NCBI GenBank assembly: GCA_014058105.1
Contig: JACGCM010000715.1
Coordinates: 1,736,001 to 1,800,000, forward strand
Direction of reading: 5' to 3'
Source: Kingdonia uniflora
Taxonomy: Eukaryota; Streptophyta; Magnoliopsida; Ranunculales; Circaeasteraceae
DNA length: 64,000 bases
The first letter of the stretch is position 1; each line of letters opens with the position of its first letter. Shown piece after piece: positions 44,036 through 55,795 of the stretch. Made by a program: the position numbers and the translations under genes. The notes under the pieces are model-generated. The model was not told the origin of the DNA and did no database searches. It saw only the letters and a program-made list of their open reading frames with translations.

Positions 44036-47000
44036 CTGCAAATCAATTTTTTCAAACATCTCTTAGCCTATCCAAAAATATATCCTACAAAGAAATATTC
44101 TATACAAATTACAGCTTTCAATCCATATAAAACACATAGACAAACTTCAAATAGTTTTACTCTACCTTCCCATTATCTCCCCCACTGTTCTCTAGATTAG
44201 TTATAGCAGAGACCGCATCCAACCCCTATAACCTAATCTGGGAGTAATCCTTCATCAGCCTGGAGCTCCCCTTATTCTTCATCCTCTTAGATGTAGGTAC
44301 CTGCCATAAGGGCTTTAAGGTCAGTAATAGTGTACCCCACCACTAGGAGTTGGCGCCCAAGTCGAGCCCGAGATAGATTCCCTTCAGGATACGAGCAGCC
44401 TAAAATAGAACAACATATTTTTAACTCAAAAACAAATATAAGTTCAAATATTACCAAGACATCAACTTACCATCCTACTCAACTCCAACTATGCGGAGGT
44501 AGTCAGCTACTCCATACCTCTTCGAGCTGCCAACCACAGTCGGTTCTCCACAGCCAGTAGTTCATCTTCCTTAATAGATCGATAACCTTTTCCCCTTTCA
44601 CGGGAGCAGGCGGACCAGCCTTCCTCTTTCGTATTCCCCTTGGCCTCACCACTCACCGTAGTACCGGAGGCTGAGCCGTCCTTCACAGCTCTCTTGTTTG
44701 GATGCTTTAAAGTTAACTTGCTCAAAGTTGTTCCTATAGAAACGTCCTCAAGAGTCATTTTTGAAGCCCTCAGCACTACCAGAAACTATTCCCCATCCGC
44801 TCCTTTTTTCTTGCTAGCTCTAGCTCCCGTCATTTGTCTCTTGGCATGAGACATTTGTACCTTCTCTGACCTGCTATTAGCTTTTATGTTTTTGTTGATG
44901 CCAAGTTCTTTCAGAACTACCTCGAGCTCAATACCTTCTCGAGCTACAGTATCTAGTAGTAATTCTCTTCTCGTCACTTTAGATCGAGGACCTGCAACAT
45001 AACACAATAAATTATTAAGCCATAGAACAACCCTACACCTACAACAGTTTGATATTATAAACTATTACTTACTTTTCTTCAAAGTCCTATTTACCAGTTC
45101 TATGGGTTTCTCGTCCATTCTCTGTAGGCAATCGCCTTTTACCCATAACATATTATCATTCCAAACTCGTTCAACTGAATTTAGATCGAAGAAAAAAGGT
45201 CGAGACAAACTAGAGCAGAAATAGGCTCCCCCAGTTACGGTATAATATTTCAAAGCGTAATACTGCAAAATGTCCTCATGAGTTATTCTCCTCTCCACCT
45301 CATTCTCCTCCCACAATCTATTCAGAGTCTTAGAAACATTTATCACCTCTTACATATTTTCATTCAGTTGGGCAGGACAACCCTCTATGGTATTCAGTAT
45401 ACCTTTAGCAAGATTGCTAAGAGGTAATCTCAGTCCATATTCCAACTGGGAAAAATAACGCAGAAATCCCGGGTCCAGGGCGCTCTGGATATTCCTATCA
45501 AAATACTTTAAAGATATTGATTCCTCCACCTTCCTCTACGTTGTCTCCTGTTCTAAGTTAGGTAACAAAAAGAAATATTCTTCCCCATATTTCATAGTGT
45601 ATCCCCTAAACGACTTACCAGTGTATTCTACAACATTTCCTCAGGTCCCTCCTACACTGAGTTTGACTTTATAAAATTCTTTGAATAGATCAGATTTCAG
45701 AGAATAAGAGCATAAAATACTAGGGAAATCTGGAAATGGTACTTCACCCTCCCCCTCAGAATCTATATCTATGATTTCTATATTTTTGGACTCAACCATA
45801 CAAACAGAGGTCGATGTCTCCGTGTCAGGTGAAACCTCCATTACAGATGTAGGGTTAAAGGATAAGGTTTATTTCTATACAGATTCTCCTCACGCCCCTA
45901 CCTATATACATGTCCTGGTATTATGTCAATTTTCTCAATCTTTATCTTTTATCTATACACATCCATGCATACATATACTATACATCTATTAAACATATGC
46001 ATAAGTATATCTTTTTTCTTATAGATCAAGTTATTTTTCAGACGTTTACAATAATAAATAGCAAAATTTTCAAAATTTTGAAAACCCATGAATTTTTTTA
46101 AAACTTTACATACACTAAATCAAAAACTCAATAACTGACCTTCAACTTCTGAGTATGAATCGAAAACAGCGCCCAATCCTTCCCTCACCACGGCACTGTG
46201 AAACCATCGTCTTGATTCTACCCCCGCAGCCTTCTCTCCCCTTCTACGATAATCCCCTCAGTCCTATCTCTCATGAGAATCTCTGCAAGTTTTTCACTTT
46301 TCTTTCCCACTATCCTTTCCTTTTTCATATTTTGATAAACGTTTGAATGAGGAAGACAAACTATTATTTATACTTTCTCGACCTAATTGTAGGCAGTTAA
46401 TCGGTCTCGCACGAGCCACCCTCAGTTTTTGAACTGAGGTATCCCTTTCACAATTAATGTCAGACATTTCATACCTTTTTGGTGAAAATACCTTCCCGTC
46501 ATTACCATAAGTCCAATATTTTAATATATTATCCTCTCTCCTACCCAAATCTCTCTTTAACCTTCCCATACTCATAATGACTCAATACTCACATGCAATT
46601 AAACTTTTCCTACCCATACACAAAGGACAAATACTAAAGTTGATCTACTCTTTTCATTATAACTTTTGCCACTTATAAAGCGACTTACGTTATTTTCAAT
46701 GCAATCATATTTCAAAATTCAATTTTTTTATTCACAAACAACTTCCAACAACATTTACAACAAAATGTGAGCAGATTCAAAAGAAACATTCTACCTATAT
46801 TGAAATTGCAGTTATTTGAACTAATTTAGTTCGCTCCATTATACATAATCACAAATGAAACATCCCAGATGTCCTGGAATTCTACACCTAATCAGTTCAT
46901 CCCCAACCATCTTCTCATCTTCTTTCCTTATCTCCTCTACAATAATTTACCTCATAAGAGCTTTTTGAGCTTTAGGCTCCAAAATCACTTCACGGAATAT

Positions 47001-47200
47001 CTCTGAGTAAAAGTGATTCCCAATCTTGCATTCCCTCGCCCTCGCATCCAAGCCTTCGAAGTGGATCACAGATTTTGGCAAGTTAGCATCGTAATCTAAT
47101 AGCCTAAAAATCCTTTCCTGCACTTCTGTAATTTTTATTGCTAAACACCCCTCTGACGTGTGACGAGCCCTTTGAGAACAACTCCTCACCATTTTTAATG

Positions 47201-48700
47201 CTTCCTCCTCTCTACAGGTCCCTTAATATGTTATTTATACACCTTTTGCAGATAACATGTAATCCCCCACATTCTGTATATAGTATTATCTATTTTTTTC
47301 ATAACTGGAAACCCTAAGATTCTAATAGAAAGTTATTTGGACTTATCCTTCCAAATCAATCTTATTAAAATTCGTTTACTATCATTTTGAACTAACATTC
47401 ACAATCTCTCCCCTTTGTAATACATTTCCAACAGTATCTTCATAGCTCAATATTTCCATTCCTACATATTCTATTAACTATAAAGATTTTCCTCCTAGCA
47501 CGATTCTTGGATATAATCAGTCCGTTACACATCATCAGATATATCTATATTTGCATCTTCACATATACTTTCAATAGTTTGACTAATAGAATTTGAATTT
47601 TTAGTGCCTTCTCAAAATTACATTTTCATACTCCCATATGTAAATTTCTTTTAGCTCGATTTTAGTAAAAATAGCTAATTCGATTTATCAATACAAATTT
47701 TGCACAACTATATTTTTTATTAGCTCGAATATTACTTACAAAATACTTTACAGATAACAAGTCTATCAGGTCTTTCAACAGATCGTTCTACAGGTTACAT
47801 TACAATTAAGTTTTCAGCGTTATTTCATTCTGAAACTCTTCTGAATGTTTGTTCAAGCGTTGATGCCTTAGCTTCATCAGTTTCTTATGGAAGTAAATGG
47901 TATGAAGGATCGCTTGGACCTTTGGAGGAAGGACCTTCTTCACGACAAGAGACAATGATTGTGCTGCAGAAAAACTTTTAATCTTCGTCTCCCTTCTCCA
48001 CCACCACCGTCTCCTCCTCCATAGCCCCCACCAACTAAGAGTTGGTAAAGATCAAAGGAAGTCCTACCTTAGGGCCCAGTCCCTCATCGGATACTGGCAG
48101 TAATGCCTCACATGTACGACGGCCTCCACATCTGTCTCCTCAACCTTGTCCTCCGTCAATATGTGAAGACATCTCCGAAGCTACTCCCCAGACAGAACCA
48201 CGTAATGAAACCTCCACATATGGTAAAAATCATCTTCATTTTCAGCCACTTCTTCCTCTATCATCCCATGATACTTCAGCGGTACTGGAATGGGCGTAGG
48301 ATTCTCTAGCGCTTGATTCCCAAAGTAACACAATTTCAGCCTCTAAAATTTTGTAACTACTCTCTCTTCATATACGATTCTCGGGGTCTTTACCATTATT
48401 AAGTCAGAGTACAAAAAGATATTATAACAACAAAGTACTTTCACAGATATGATAGAAGCTACAGATTCAATGCACAGGTACGTTTCCAAAACAGTCAACA
48501 TTCAAAGCAAAACCAATCTGGGAACCCCAAACATCAAGTACATTAATCATTTCCATCATCATAAATGCCAAATATGGTCCTCCATTAAACTACCGAGTAC
48601 CCAACCAGTCAAATTCCCCATAGATACATCTTTGCTTTTCAACTTCCAACACCAACCGTCAACAGATTTTTCTCAACTAAAGCTGCCCGTGCCTTCAATT
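47201..48700. other. Noncoding region between antisense gene start and Tat-F 3' LTR
   Basis: It is AT-rich to 47850, then more complex. Segments around 47880-48010 are the reverse complement of Tat-E 18290-18420 (GGAGAAGG-type stretch and GACAAGAG). A single unit of the 30-bp repeat of Tat-E is near 47745. It probably holds the 5' exons or promoter of the antisense gene, but no clear frame remains; the short plus-strand frames at 48042-48309 are likely chance. Confidence 0.5.
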
Positions 48701-48713
48701 GTGAGGGGGCGAT
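48701..48713 (+). other. Polypurine tract of Tat-F
   Basis: GTGAGGGGGCGAT immediately precedes the TGTAGG start of the 3' LTR and is in the position where plus-strand synthesis is primed. Confidence 0.78.
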
Positions 48714-49314
48714 TGTAGGAATCTATCCCTCGACCTAATCAAAAATCGAACTACCTCAATATCTGACTCACGCATTACACACGTGACATGTACAGTCAGT
48801 ATTGTAACATATACCGCAAACTGATAAAGAACATTGATCGAACACTGCATTAAAATTTGAACGAGTCAAAGACACCTATCTTCCATAAACTAATTAGTTA
48901 GACATTTAACTACCACTTACCTCATTATTCAGAGAACGTGCTTCTACACGATAACGAGCTGCGGTTAAGGTCTATATAAAGAAAAAAAATTCAAAGGAGA
49001 TGGGGACCCAAAAAAACCAGATTTTCTAGATTCTAATACATGAATTTCTAGATTCTAAACATCTCAAAACTTCTTATTTCAAGACAAAGAATTTCTAGTT
49101 CAAAGAATTTACATGTAATAAAATATTTGTATCAACCAATAAAAGTTACAGTTACTAAACCCTTAACTCGAGGTTGTAGTCTTTTACCTATTCAAAGGTT
49201 TTCCACGTTAAATTACCTGTATCATTTCTTGCATTACATTAATTTTTGTCACATGTACGTTTGGTGTAATATCTAATTTTGAGCTATTTTGAGCTACAGA
49301 ATTAAACCATTACA
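48714..49314 (+). repeat. Tat-F 3' LTR (601 bp)
   Basis: It begins TGTAGGAATC and ends CCATTACA, followed by CTATA, the mutated copy of the target duplication. It aligns with the 5' LTR throughout, with many substitutions and a few short gaps. A TATA-like CTATATAAAG is near 48972. Confidence 0.92.
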
Positions 49315-49356
49315 CTATATTTTTGGAAAAATGTTGTAAGAATTTTTGTCAAAATT
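49315..49356. mobile_element. Palindromic MITE-like element, right terminus
   Basis: TTGTAAGAATTTTTGTC and CAAAATT at the end are the inverted copy of 35078-35105. The five bases at the left edge are the Tat-F target duplication. Sequence beyond 49357 is unrelated to the element. Confidence 0.72.
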
Positions 49357-49370
49357 CATTATCATACCGA

Positions 49371-49374
<4 letters not shown>

Positions 49375-49436
<62 letters not shown>
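49375..49436. repeat. (TA)n-(TG)n microsatellite
   Basis: About 50 bp of alternating TA is followed by about six TG units. It is a compound simple repeat. Confidence 0.98.
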
Positions 49437-50815
49437 AAGAGATAAGGCGAGACACAAATGATTATTTTTTGTAGCACAAATAATACATTTTTTAATTACA
49501 GATGACAATTATTTCGACCGTAAATGCCTAAATTTTTTAGCGTAAAATGATAATTATGTGTAGAAAAAAAGAAATTCAGATTACTGCAAGAAAGAAATTA
49601 CATTCATCATTTCTCAGCTGTAGCAGGCTACAGCAGTGATATGATGGTCTATTATCCATTTACACTGTAGCTATTTATTCTTAGTTTAACTTTTAAACTA
49701 ATTTTTATTATTATTTTTAATTTTTAGCAACTTTTAATAACTTTTGGCAGGAATAGGGTCATAATAGGGGATAGGATTCCAGATAAGCATTTAAGGCATA
49801 ACATGAGTGTTTTATTCGTTTGTTTTTCAAAGATGCACTTGAGTAATTTTGGAATCAATGGACAATTATTTAGGAAATTTTTGAACATGATAACATCCAT
49901 ATTTGACATTTTCACCACTTGAGAGAAGCATGGTATCCAATCTTTTGATTGACTTAATGTGGGTGCAAAGGTGTACATATGATAATGAAGGGACACGCGG
50001 GTCATGAATAATGATAGTGATCATGGCTTCATGGATGATGGATCCCAATTCAAGCCTACTCGTCCATCTTAAGCCTATTTAATCTTGAAGAAGCATGAAA
50101 ATATTCCTTTATGAAACCATAAAACTTGGTAAAAAGGAATTTGTTAGATCCCTAAATAAAAGAATTGGTGCCCCTTCAAATGGTGTGTGTCCCAGCTCTA
50201 TACAGCTTTACCCTACCCAACCCTCTTGTGATGCCAATCATCTTGCTATAATTGACTATAAAACTTGTATTTTCTCTTTACTGGAATCACATACCAAAAT
50301 AATTTTGTCAGGTATAGAGAAAAATTTATCAGCGAAAATATCCTAACAGCTCAAACTCTCAATACCATCCAGTCACCTATATAGCTATTTTAGGAATTTA
50401 CTATGAGCTCAAAGGAATTAGGTTAGATCATTAGTACCTAAGAAACCGAAGTGGTCCAGCCTACTCTTTTTTATTCATGCTTGCTCATCAATTAGCTAAA
50501 GAACTGAGTCACAGATTCAATAGTTGAAATAAAGATGTAACGTATATTTGCCACCTTTTGGTAATCATACCCATAGAAAACAATTATCCATGTAGTCTTC
50601 TAGATTTCCCAAGGGGACGACAATACGTGAAACATCGTTTGTGGTTTGACATGTCTTACCAGAGGAGGTCTAAAAAAGTGTTCTATCTAGGGTAGCCTTT
50701 AGCCCTTATTTATAGGTTGTGGGCTAAAACCCTAGAGTCAGTCTCATGTGACCTATAATATGACCAAATTGGCTTGGTAGGGCTCTTGCCAATATCCATC
50801 TACATGGACAAACCA
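49437..50815. other. AT-rich flank without recognisable genes
   Basis: At 49440-49560 there are CACAAATGATTATTTTTT-like motifs, continuing the tandem array seen left of Tat-F. The rest has short frames on both strands (for example 49724-50048 minus and 50095-50346 plus) with no family signature, codon bias or start context that would support a gene. Confidence 0.6.
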
Positions 50816-50824
50816 AAAGTGACT

Positions 50825-51030
50825 AGTGGCTCGTAATAAGGACAAGGGGCTCATAGTATAAGAGCAAGGGGATATGAGAGTAAGGGCTCATATGAGAGTA
50901 GGGGCTCATATTTGAGAAAGGCTCATATGAGAACAAGTAGCTCGTTCTAAAAGAAAGGGCCCATATAAGATAATGGCTCATATGAGAGTAAGAGGCTTGC
51001 ATAAGAGCAAGGTGTGGTCTCATAGGTAGT
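50825..51030. repeat. About 20-bp minisatellite upstream of chromovirus G
   Basis: About eight to ten degenerate units of GGGCTCATATGAGAGTAA lie in a row. The palindromic CATATG makes both strands look alike. It abuts the insertion point of chromovirus G. Confidence 0.85.
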
Positions 51031-51041
51031 GGGAGCGTGCT

Positions 51042-51046
51042 CCTAC
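51042..51046. repeat. Target-site duplication of chromovirus G, left copy (CCTAC)
   Basis: CCTAC occurs directly before the left LTR and again at 56641-56645 directly after the right LTR, a perfect 5-bp duplication. Confidence 0.95.
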
Positions 51047-51465
51047 TGTGACGCCCAGGCTTTGTAAATAGTATCTTTAGGTTGTAAGAAAGCTTTATAC
51101 AAATTTTCAACTATTTTTGTAAAGGTTAGCTTAGGAAAAAGGGGGAGTACGCTTCGTCTCCACTTTTGATGTTTCCTTTTAGAACTTAGTTGTTTTCCAT
51201 TTTGCTATATATGTAGAGGACTAGAATCTACTATACCCAAGAAGGAATTTAAGCTTGTAATAGTGTTTTGTAATAGCTGTTGATATATGAATGAAATGAT
51301 GCCTTCAAAGACCCTTTGTACAGTGTTTGTGATGCGTTGAGATTATTTGATACTTTGCGATATTGTGTTGCTAAACAATTGATAAAGAAGAGTAATTAGG
51401 CTAACTTGGGACAGGTGTCTCGAGTGCCACACGTGCCAAGCTTGAGTTTAAGTTGGTCCGTGTCA
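51047..51465 (+). repeat. Chromovirus G 5' LTR (419 bp)
   Basis: TGTGACGCCC at the start and GTGTCA at the end. CTATATATGTAG near 51213 is a plausible TATA box, and AATGAAATGATG near 51292 may serve 3' end formation. Confidence 0.95.
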
Positions 51466-51467
51466 GT

Positions 51468-51479
51468 TGGTATCAGAGC
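51468..51479 (+). other. Primer binding site of chromovirus G
   Basis: TGGTATCAGAGC, complementary to the 3' end of initiator methionine tRNA, lies two bases inside the LTR. It is the standard chromovirus primer site and differs from the TGGCACC type of the Tat elements. Confidence 0.95.
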
Positions 51480-51506
51480 GATCTAGTTAAAAGCGATCTA
51501 GTAGCG

Positions 51507-52700
51507 ATGGTGGAGGGTCCGAATACTATTGACCCCGCCCAGGTCCTTGCCCCGCATGTGGGAGGACCATCAGTTAATCCCCGGCCCTTGAATACCCGAA
51601 CGCAGTTGGACCAATTAGAGGAAAAGATGCAAGCTCTAGGGGGAGTTATCGATCAAGTGACGACTCTGGAGGAATGATTGGACGGTTTCTCAGACGATCA
51701 GGCCCATATGGGTGAACATCTCATTACGTTAGAGGAAGTGGTTGAAGGGAATATGGCTACTCTTCTGGATCAGGTCGCTGAAATTTCCTCGAAGGTAAAT
51801 CTCCTAGTGAAGGTTGTTGGAAATGGAGAACTAGAACCTTTGGGCGGCGGTATAGACCGGCCCAGGATCAAGGTCCCCGAGCCCAAGGCGTACGAGGGAG
51901 CGAGAGACGCAAAGGAGGTAGAGAACTTCCTTTTTGATATGGAGACGTACTTCAATGTGGTCAATATGGCAACCATGTACCTCGTCGGTGATGCTAAACT
52001 CTGGTGGCGCACCAAGTATGCTGAGATCCAGAGCTGTCACTATACTATTGGAACGAGGGATGACTTGAAGAAAGAGCTGAAGAATCAGTTCTTACCCGAA
52101 AATGTTGAGTTCATTGCTCAAAGGTGTTTAAGGAAACTGAAGCAGACAGGCAACATCTGAGAGTATGTGAAGCGGTTCTCAGCCTTGATGTTAGATATCC
52201 GCGACATGTCTGAAAAGGATAAGTTGCTTTGTTTCTTGGAAGGTCTGAAACCATGGATCTATAATGAATTGCAAAGGCAACGGGTTCAAGATTTGGCTTC
52301 CGCAATGGCCTCCGCTGAGCATATCAACAACTACACCCCTATGCAGGGTGAGCGACGACCGGCTCAGTCTCAGTCTAGTTCCCAGTCGCAACAAAGAATG
52401 GGATCCTCCAATAATTATAACAAGGGTAAGAATGGTGGGTACCAAGCTAGAAGTGGGGGAGATCAAGGTCATGGCCAGAACAGGAGTGGGGGAGCAAGTA
52501 CAGGTGGTGCCTCGAGTTCCAATTCTGGGAGGGAGTACCACAGGCCACGTAACAATAGCGGCGCATCCTCCTCGTCCAGGTTTCAAGGACGTCCTGGGAA
52601 CTTGAAGTGTTTTCTTTGTGGAGGGAATCACAAAGCTTATCAGTGTCCTCAGAAGACGGCCCTGAATGCTCTAATGGCATCGCATGGGGACCAAGCCGAT
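51507..52700 (+). pseudogene. gag: Chromovirus G gag region
   Basis: The N-terminus has a predicted coiled coil (LDQLEEKMQALGGVIDQVTT), interrupted by TGA at 51675. The capsid domain has VENFLFDMETYF, DAKLWWRTKYAE, LKKELKNQFLPENVE and, after TGA at 52158, EYVKRFSALMLDIRDMSEKD. A Gly/Ser/Gln-rich linker precedes the CCHC knuckle at about 52608-52646 (C-x2-C-x4-H-x4-C), which binds the genomic RNA. Length and order are normal for a chromovirus gag. Confidence 0.92.
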
Positions 52701-53290
52701 GACACCACTCAGGGAAACGATAGCGGTAAAACTCATATGGGTTCTCTTTACTTGCTCAATGCCGTAACCACTCAGTTGCCAGAGGTTAAGCCGAAGAAGG
52801 GGCTCATGTATGTGAACCTTAGTATTAATGGGCAGAGCACTTTGGCGATGGTTGATACAGGTGGTGCCCACAGTTTTATTGTCATCCAAGAGGCGAATCG
52901 TATGGGACTGCGTTTGGTGAAAGATTCTAGCCGGATGAAAGCTGTCAACTCCACCGCAATACTGATACATGGTGTTACAAAGTTGGTTCCAGTTAAGATG
53001 GGACAGTGGAGCGGAAAGGTTAACCTTCTCGCTGTGACATTGGATGATTTTAAGATTATCTTAGGAATGGAGTTTCTCCGCTACCACAAGGCAGTGTCGA
53101 TGCCGTTCGTCAACTCCTTAGGGATTTTTGGTGACAATCCCTCAATCATACAGATGTCCACGCAGAAAGATGAGGCCAGAATATTATCAGCCCTTCAGTT
53201 GGAGAAGGGACTGAGGCGAGGGGAGTTGACTTACCTTGTAACCTTACGGTTAAAGCTGGATGATCAGAATCATGATGCCCTGCCTACGGA
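52701..53290 (+). pseudogene. pol: Chromovirus G aspartic protease
   Basis: GLMYVNLSINGQSTLAMVDT, with DTG at about 52854-52862, then GGAHSFIVIQEANRMGLRLV, KAVNSTAILIHGV and DDFKIILGMEFL, the second conserved hydrophobic-Gly block. This part of the frame is fully open. The protease would cut the polyprotein inside the particle. Confidence 0.92.
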
Positions 53291-54190
53291 AGTCTCCCGG
53301 GTACTTACAGAATTCAAGGATGTGATGCCGAAAGAATTACCAAAGGTGTTACCTCCACGAAGGCCTATCGATCATCAGATTGAGTTAGTCCCTGGTATCA
53401 AGCCTCCTGCGAAAGGACCATATAGAATGAGTCTGCTTGAACTAGCAGAGCTTTGGAAACAGCTTGATGGACTATTGGAATCAGCCTTTATTCGCCCCTC
53501 AAAGGCGCCATATGGTGCCCCAGTCTTATTTCAGAAGAAACAAGATGGAAGTTTGCGATTATGTCTCAACTATCGAGCCCTGAACAAGGTAACGGTGAAG
53601 AAAAAGTATCCAATACCACCCATTACCAACTTATTTGACCAGCTTACGTCTGCGAAGTACTTCTCTAAACTTGATTTGAGGTCGGGTTACTATCAGGTCA
53701 GGATTGTTGCCGGAGATGAACCGAAGACGACTTGTTCCACTCGGTATGGGGAATATGACTTTCTTGTCATGTCATTTGGCCTGACCAATGCTCCTGCAAC
53801 TTTCTGTACTCTTATGAATGAGCTCTTCCAGAAATATATCAACAAGTTTATGGTGGTGTATCTGGATGATATTGTCATATACAGCCACACTATGGAAGAG
53901 CATCTTGAACATCTTTGCCTTGTATTCCGAGTCTTGCGACAGAACCAGTTATATGTCAAGTTGGAGAAATGCTCGTTCGCGCAGGACAAGTTATGTTTCT
54001 TGGACATGTTATTGGCGGAGGACAGATCCATATGGACATGGAAAAGGTTCGCGCTATTGAGGAGTGGAGAGCTCTTATGGAGGTAATAGAAGTGCATTCC
54101 TTTCTGGGCCTCGTGAACTACTACCGCAAGTTCATCAAAGGGTATTCGAAATGCGCGGCCCCCCTTATAAATCTTCTCAAGAAGGACTTC
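53291..54190 (+). pseudogene. pol: Chromovirus G reverse transcriptase
   Basis: FKDVMPKELPKVLPPRRPID, the palm with SAFIRPSKAPYGAPVLFQKK, LRLCLNYRALNKVTVKKKYP, FSKLDLRSGYYQVRI, VMSFGLTNAPATF and VVYLDDIVIYS. The catalytic Y-L-D-D is at 53859-53870. A single base is lost near 53990: before it the frame reads KLEKCSFAQDK, after it (shifted) FLGHVIGGGQIHMDMEKV. Otherwise all RT motifs are intact. Confidence 0.93.
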
Positions 54191-54690
54191 TCTTAGTCTT
54201 GGTCCGAGAAGTATCAAGCAGCATTTGACGATCTGAAGTATGGGGTGATTAGCAATCCGATTTTAGCCTTGCTAGATATTACCAAGCCGTTTGAGGTACA
54301 TACCAATGCGTCTGATTTTGCTATCGGTGGAGTATTGTTATAAGAGGCATATCCGGTAGCATACGAAAGCTGGAAGCTGAATGATACAGAGAGGAGGTAT
54401 TCAGCCCAGCAGAAGGAACTCCTTGCTATTGTACATTGCCTAAGAGTATGACGATACTATCTATTGGGAATGAAGGTTTTGGTGAAGACTGATAATAGTG
54501 CGGCAAGCCATTTCCTTACACAGAAGAAGTTGAGCTCAATGCAGGCTCGTTGGCAAGAGTTTCTAGCTGAGTTTGATTTAGATCTCGAGCACAAGCCAGG
54601 GAGGATGAATAATGTGCCGGATGCATTAAGTTGTAAGGCTAAACTTACGGCCATCTCTACAGCTGCCGAACAGTCTCACTCTTATGTTTC
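54191..54690 (+). pseudogene. pol: Chromovirus G RNase H
   Basis: FEVHTNASDFAIGGVLL has Asn where the first catalytic Asp is usual. ERRYSAQQKELLAIVHCLRV carries the Glu, VLVKTDNSAASHF the second Asp, and LEHKPGRMNNVPDALS closes the domain. Stops TAG 54194, TAA 54341 (in place of Gln, inferred) and TGA 54449 (in place of Trp, inferred) interrupt it. Confidence 0.9.
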
Positions 54691-55795
54691 CAGCGCCCTC
54701 CAAGATAGGATCCACAAAGGGTTAGCGATGGATCCTCAGACCCAGGCCATCATTAACTTCGTGAAACAGGGGAAGACAAAACAGTTCTGGGTGGAAGATG
54801 GTCTTTTATACACGAAGGGACAGCAAATATATGTTTCTCGGTTCGCAGGACTAAGACAGGAGCTGATCAAAGAGTTCCATGATACTCTTTGGGCAGGCCA
54901 TCCGGGCTGGCAGAGAACACTATCCTTGCTGCACAGGGGTTACTATTGGCCAAATGATCAGAATGAAGTGATGGATTATACGCGGACTTGTCACATTTTC
55001 CAATAAGACAAAGTTGATCGAGATTTGCCACTTGGATTGCTAGAACCTCTTCTTGTACCGACACGACCGTGGGAAAGCATCTCTATGGACTTTATCTCTG
55101 GGTTACCCAAGACGAAAGGATATGGTTCCATACTCGTGATTATCGATCCATTCTCTAAGTATGCAATATTCATTCCGACTCCACTTGTTTGTACGGCAGA
55201 GAAAACAGCGCGTCTCTTTGTGAAGCATGTTGTAAAGTATTGGGGCGTGCCAAAGAACATTGTCAGCGATAGAGATCCGAGATTTACTGGGAAATTTCGG
55301 AGATAAGTATTTAGATTACTAGGATCCACTCTCAACTTCTCAACCAGTAACCATCTGCAATCAGATGGTCAGACGGAACGCTTCAATGCAATATTGGAAG
55401 AGTACCTCCGACACTTTTTCAGGGTAAACAAGAAAGACTGGGCTGAACTTTTGGATGTATCACAGTTTTGCTTTAATCTGCAGAAGAGTTCCTCCACCAA
55501 CAAGAGTCCTTCTGAGATACTGTTAGGACAGCAGCCCCTCACGCCGCACACAGTGGCCTCCGATTACAAAGGAAGTGTTCCGAGAGCCTACCAGTTTGCA
55601 AAGGAATGGCAGAGAAATACCGATATTGCTCGGGCCTATCTGGAGAAAGCGTCAGCCAGAATGAGGAAATGGGCCGACCAGAAGAGATGACCAGATCCTT
55701 TTCAAGTTGAGGACCTTGTTCTGATCAAGAGATCCCATCTCAAGCAGCGAGGTGACAGAATACACCAAGGGCTAGTATCCAAGTATATTGGTCCG
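54691..55795 (+). pseudogene. pol: Chromovirus G integrase
   Basis: The zinc domain has H-x3-H spacing in FHDTLWAGHPGWQRTLSLLH; the CxxC half reads CHIF, so one Cys is lost. The core has SISMDFISGLPK (Asp), NIVSDRDPRFTGKF (Asp) and SDGQTERFN (Glu), a complete DDE triad. Stops are at 55004, 55304 and 55688. DLVLIKRSHLKQRG begins the C-terminal domain. Integrase inserts the cDNA, and the following chromodomain is thought to guide it to modified chromatin. Confidence 0.92.

Larger units (their letters stand above)
42080..47200 (-). pseudogene. Antisense multi-exon coiled-coil gene carried by Tat-F
   Basis: From 5' to 3' on the minus strand: MVRSCSQRARHTSEG (47192); MSMGRLKRDLGRREDNILKY (46575); a globular region at 45840-45065 with FPSILCSYSLKSDLFKEFY, ISLKYFDRNIQSALDPGFL, LEYGLRLPLSNLAKGILNT and RVWNDNMLWVKGDC; basic pieces at 45007-44507; an exon ending AAG|GTAGAG at 44166; an exon at 44035-43935; and a coiled-coil part to about 42380, ending in a tail near 42150 similar to the end of the Tat-E gene. 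The globular part resembles the plant-transposon-like ORFs often found in plant LTR elements. Trp-to-stop changes are likely near 45352. Function unknown. Confidence 0.7.
35386..49314 (+). mobile_element. Tat-F: Tat retrotransposon with both LTRs (13.9 kb)
   Basis: All parts are in order on the plus strand: 5' LTR (35386-35989), primer site, gag, protease, RT, RNase H, archaeal-type RNase H, integrase (ending 41661), tandem repeats, a large region with an antisense gene (42080-47200, minus), a 1.5-kb noncoding part, polypurine tract (48701-48713) and 3' LTR (48714-49314). By eye the two LTRs differ at roughly one position in five or six over their first 60 bases, so it is an old insertion. 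It split a MITE-like element. All coding frames are broken. Confidence 0.93.

Noticed and set aside
48042..48718. Three overlapping plus-strand frames before the Tat-F 3' LTR
   Set aside because: They overlap in different frames, are rich in Pro and Ser and have no equivalents in Tat-E; the reverse strand aligns with the antisense-gene region of Tat-E.
49724..50346. Short frames on both strands as host genes
   Set aside because: No domain, biased composition, or promoter or intron evidence; the surrounding sequence is AT-rich repeat flank.
52191..52680. Several open frames opposite or alternative to chromovirus G gag
   Set aside because: They are shadows of the Gly/Ser/Gln-rich gag linker, whose main frame has the CCHC knuckle and continues into protease.
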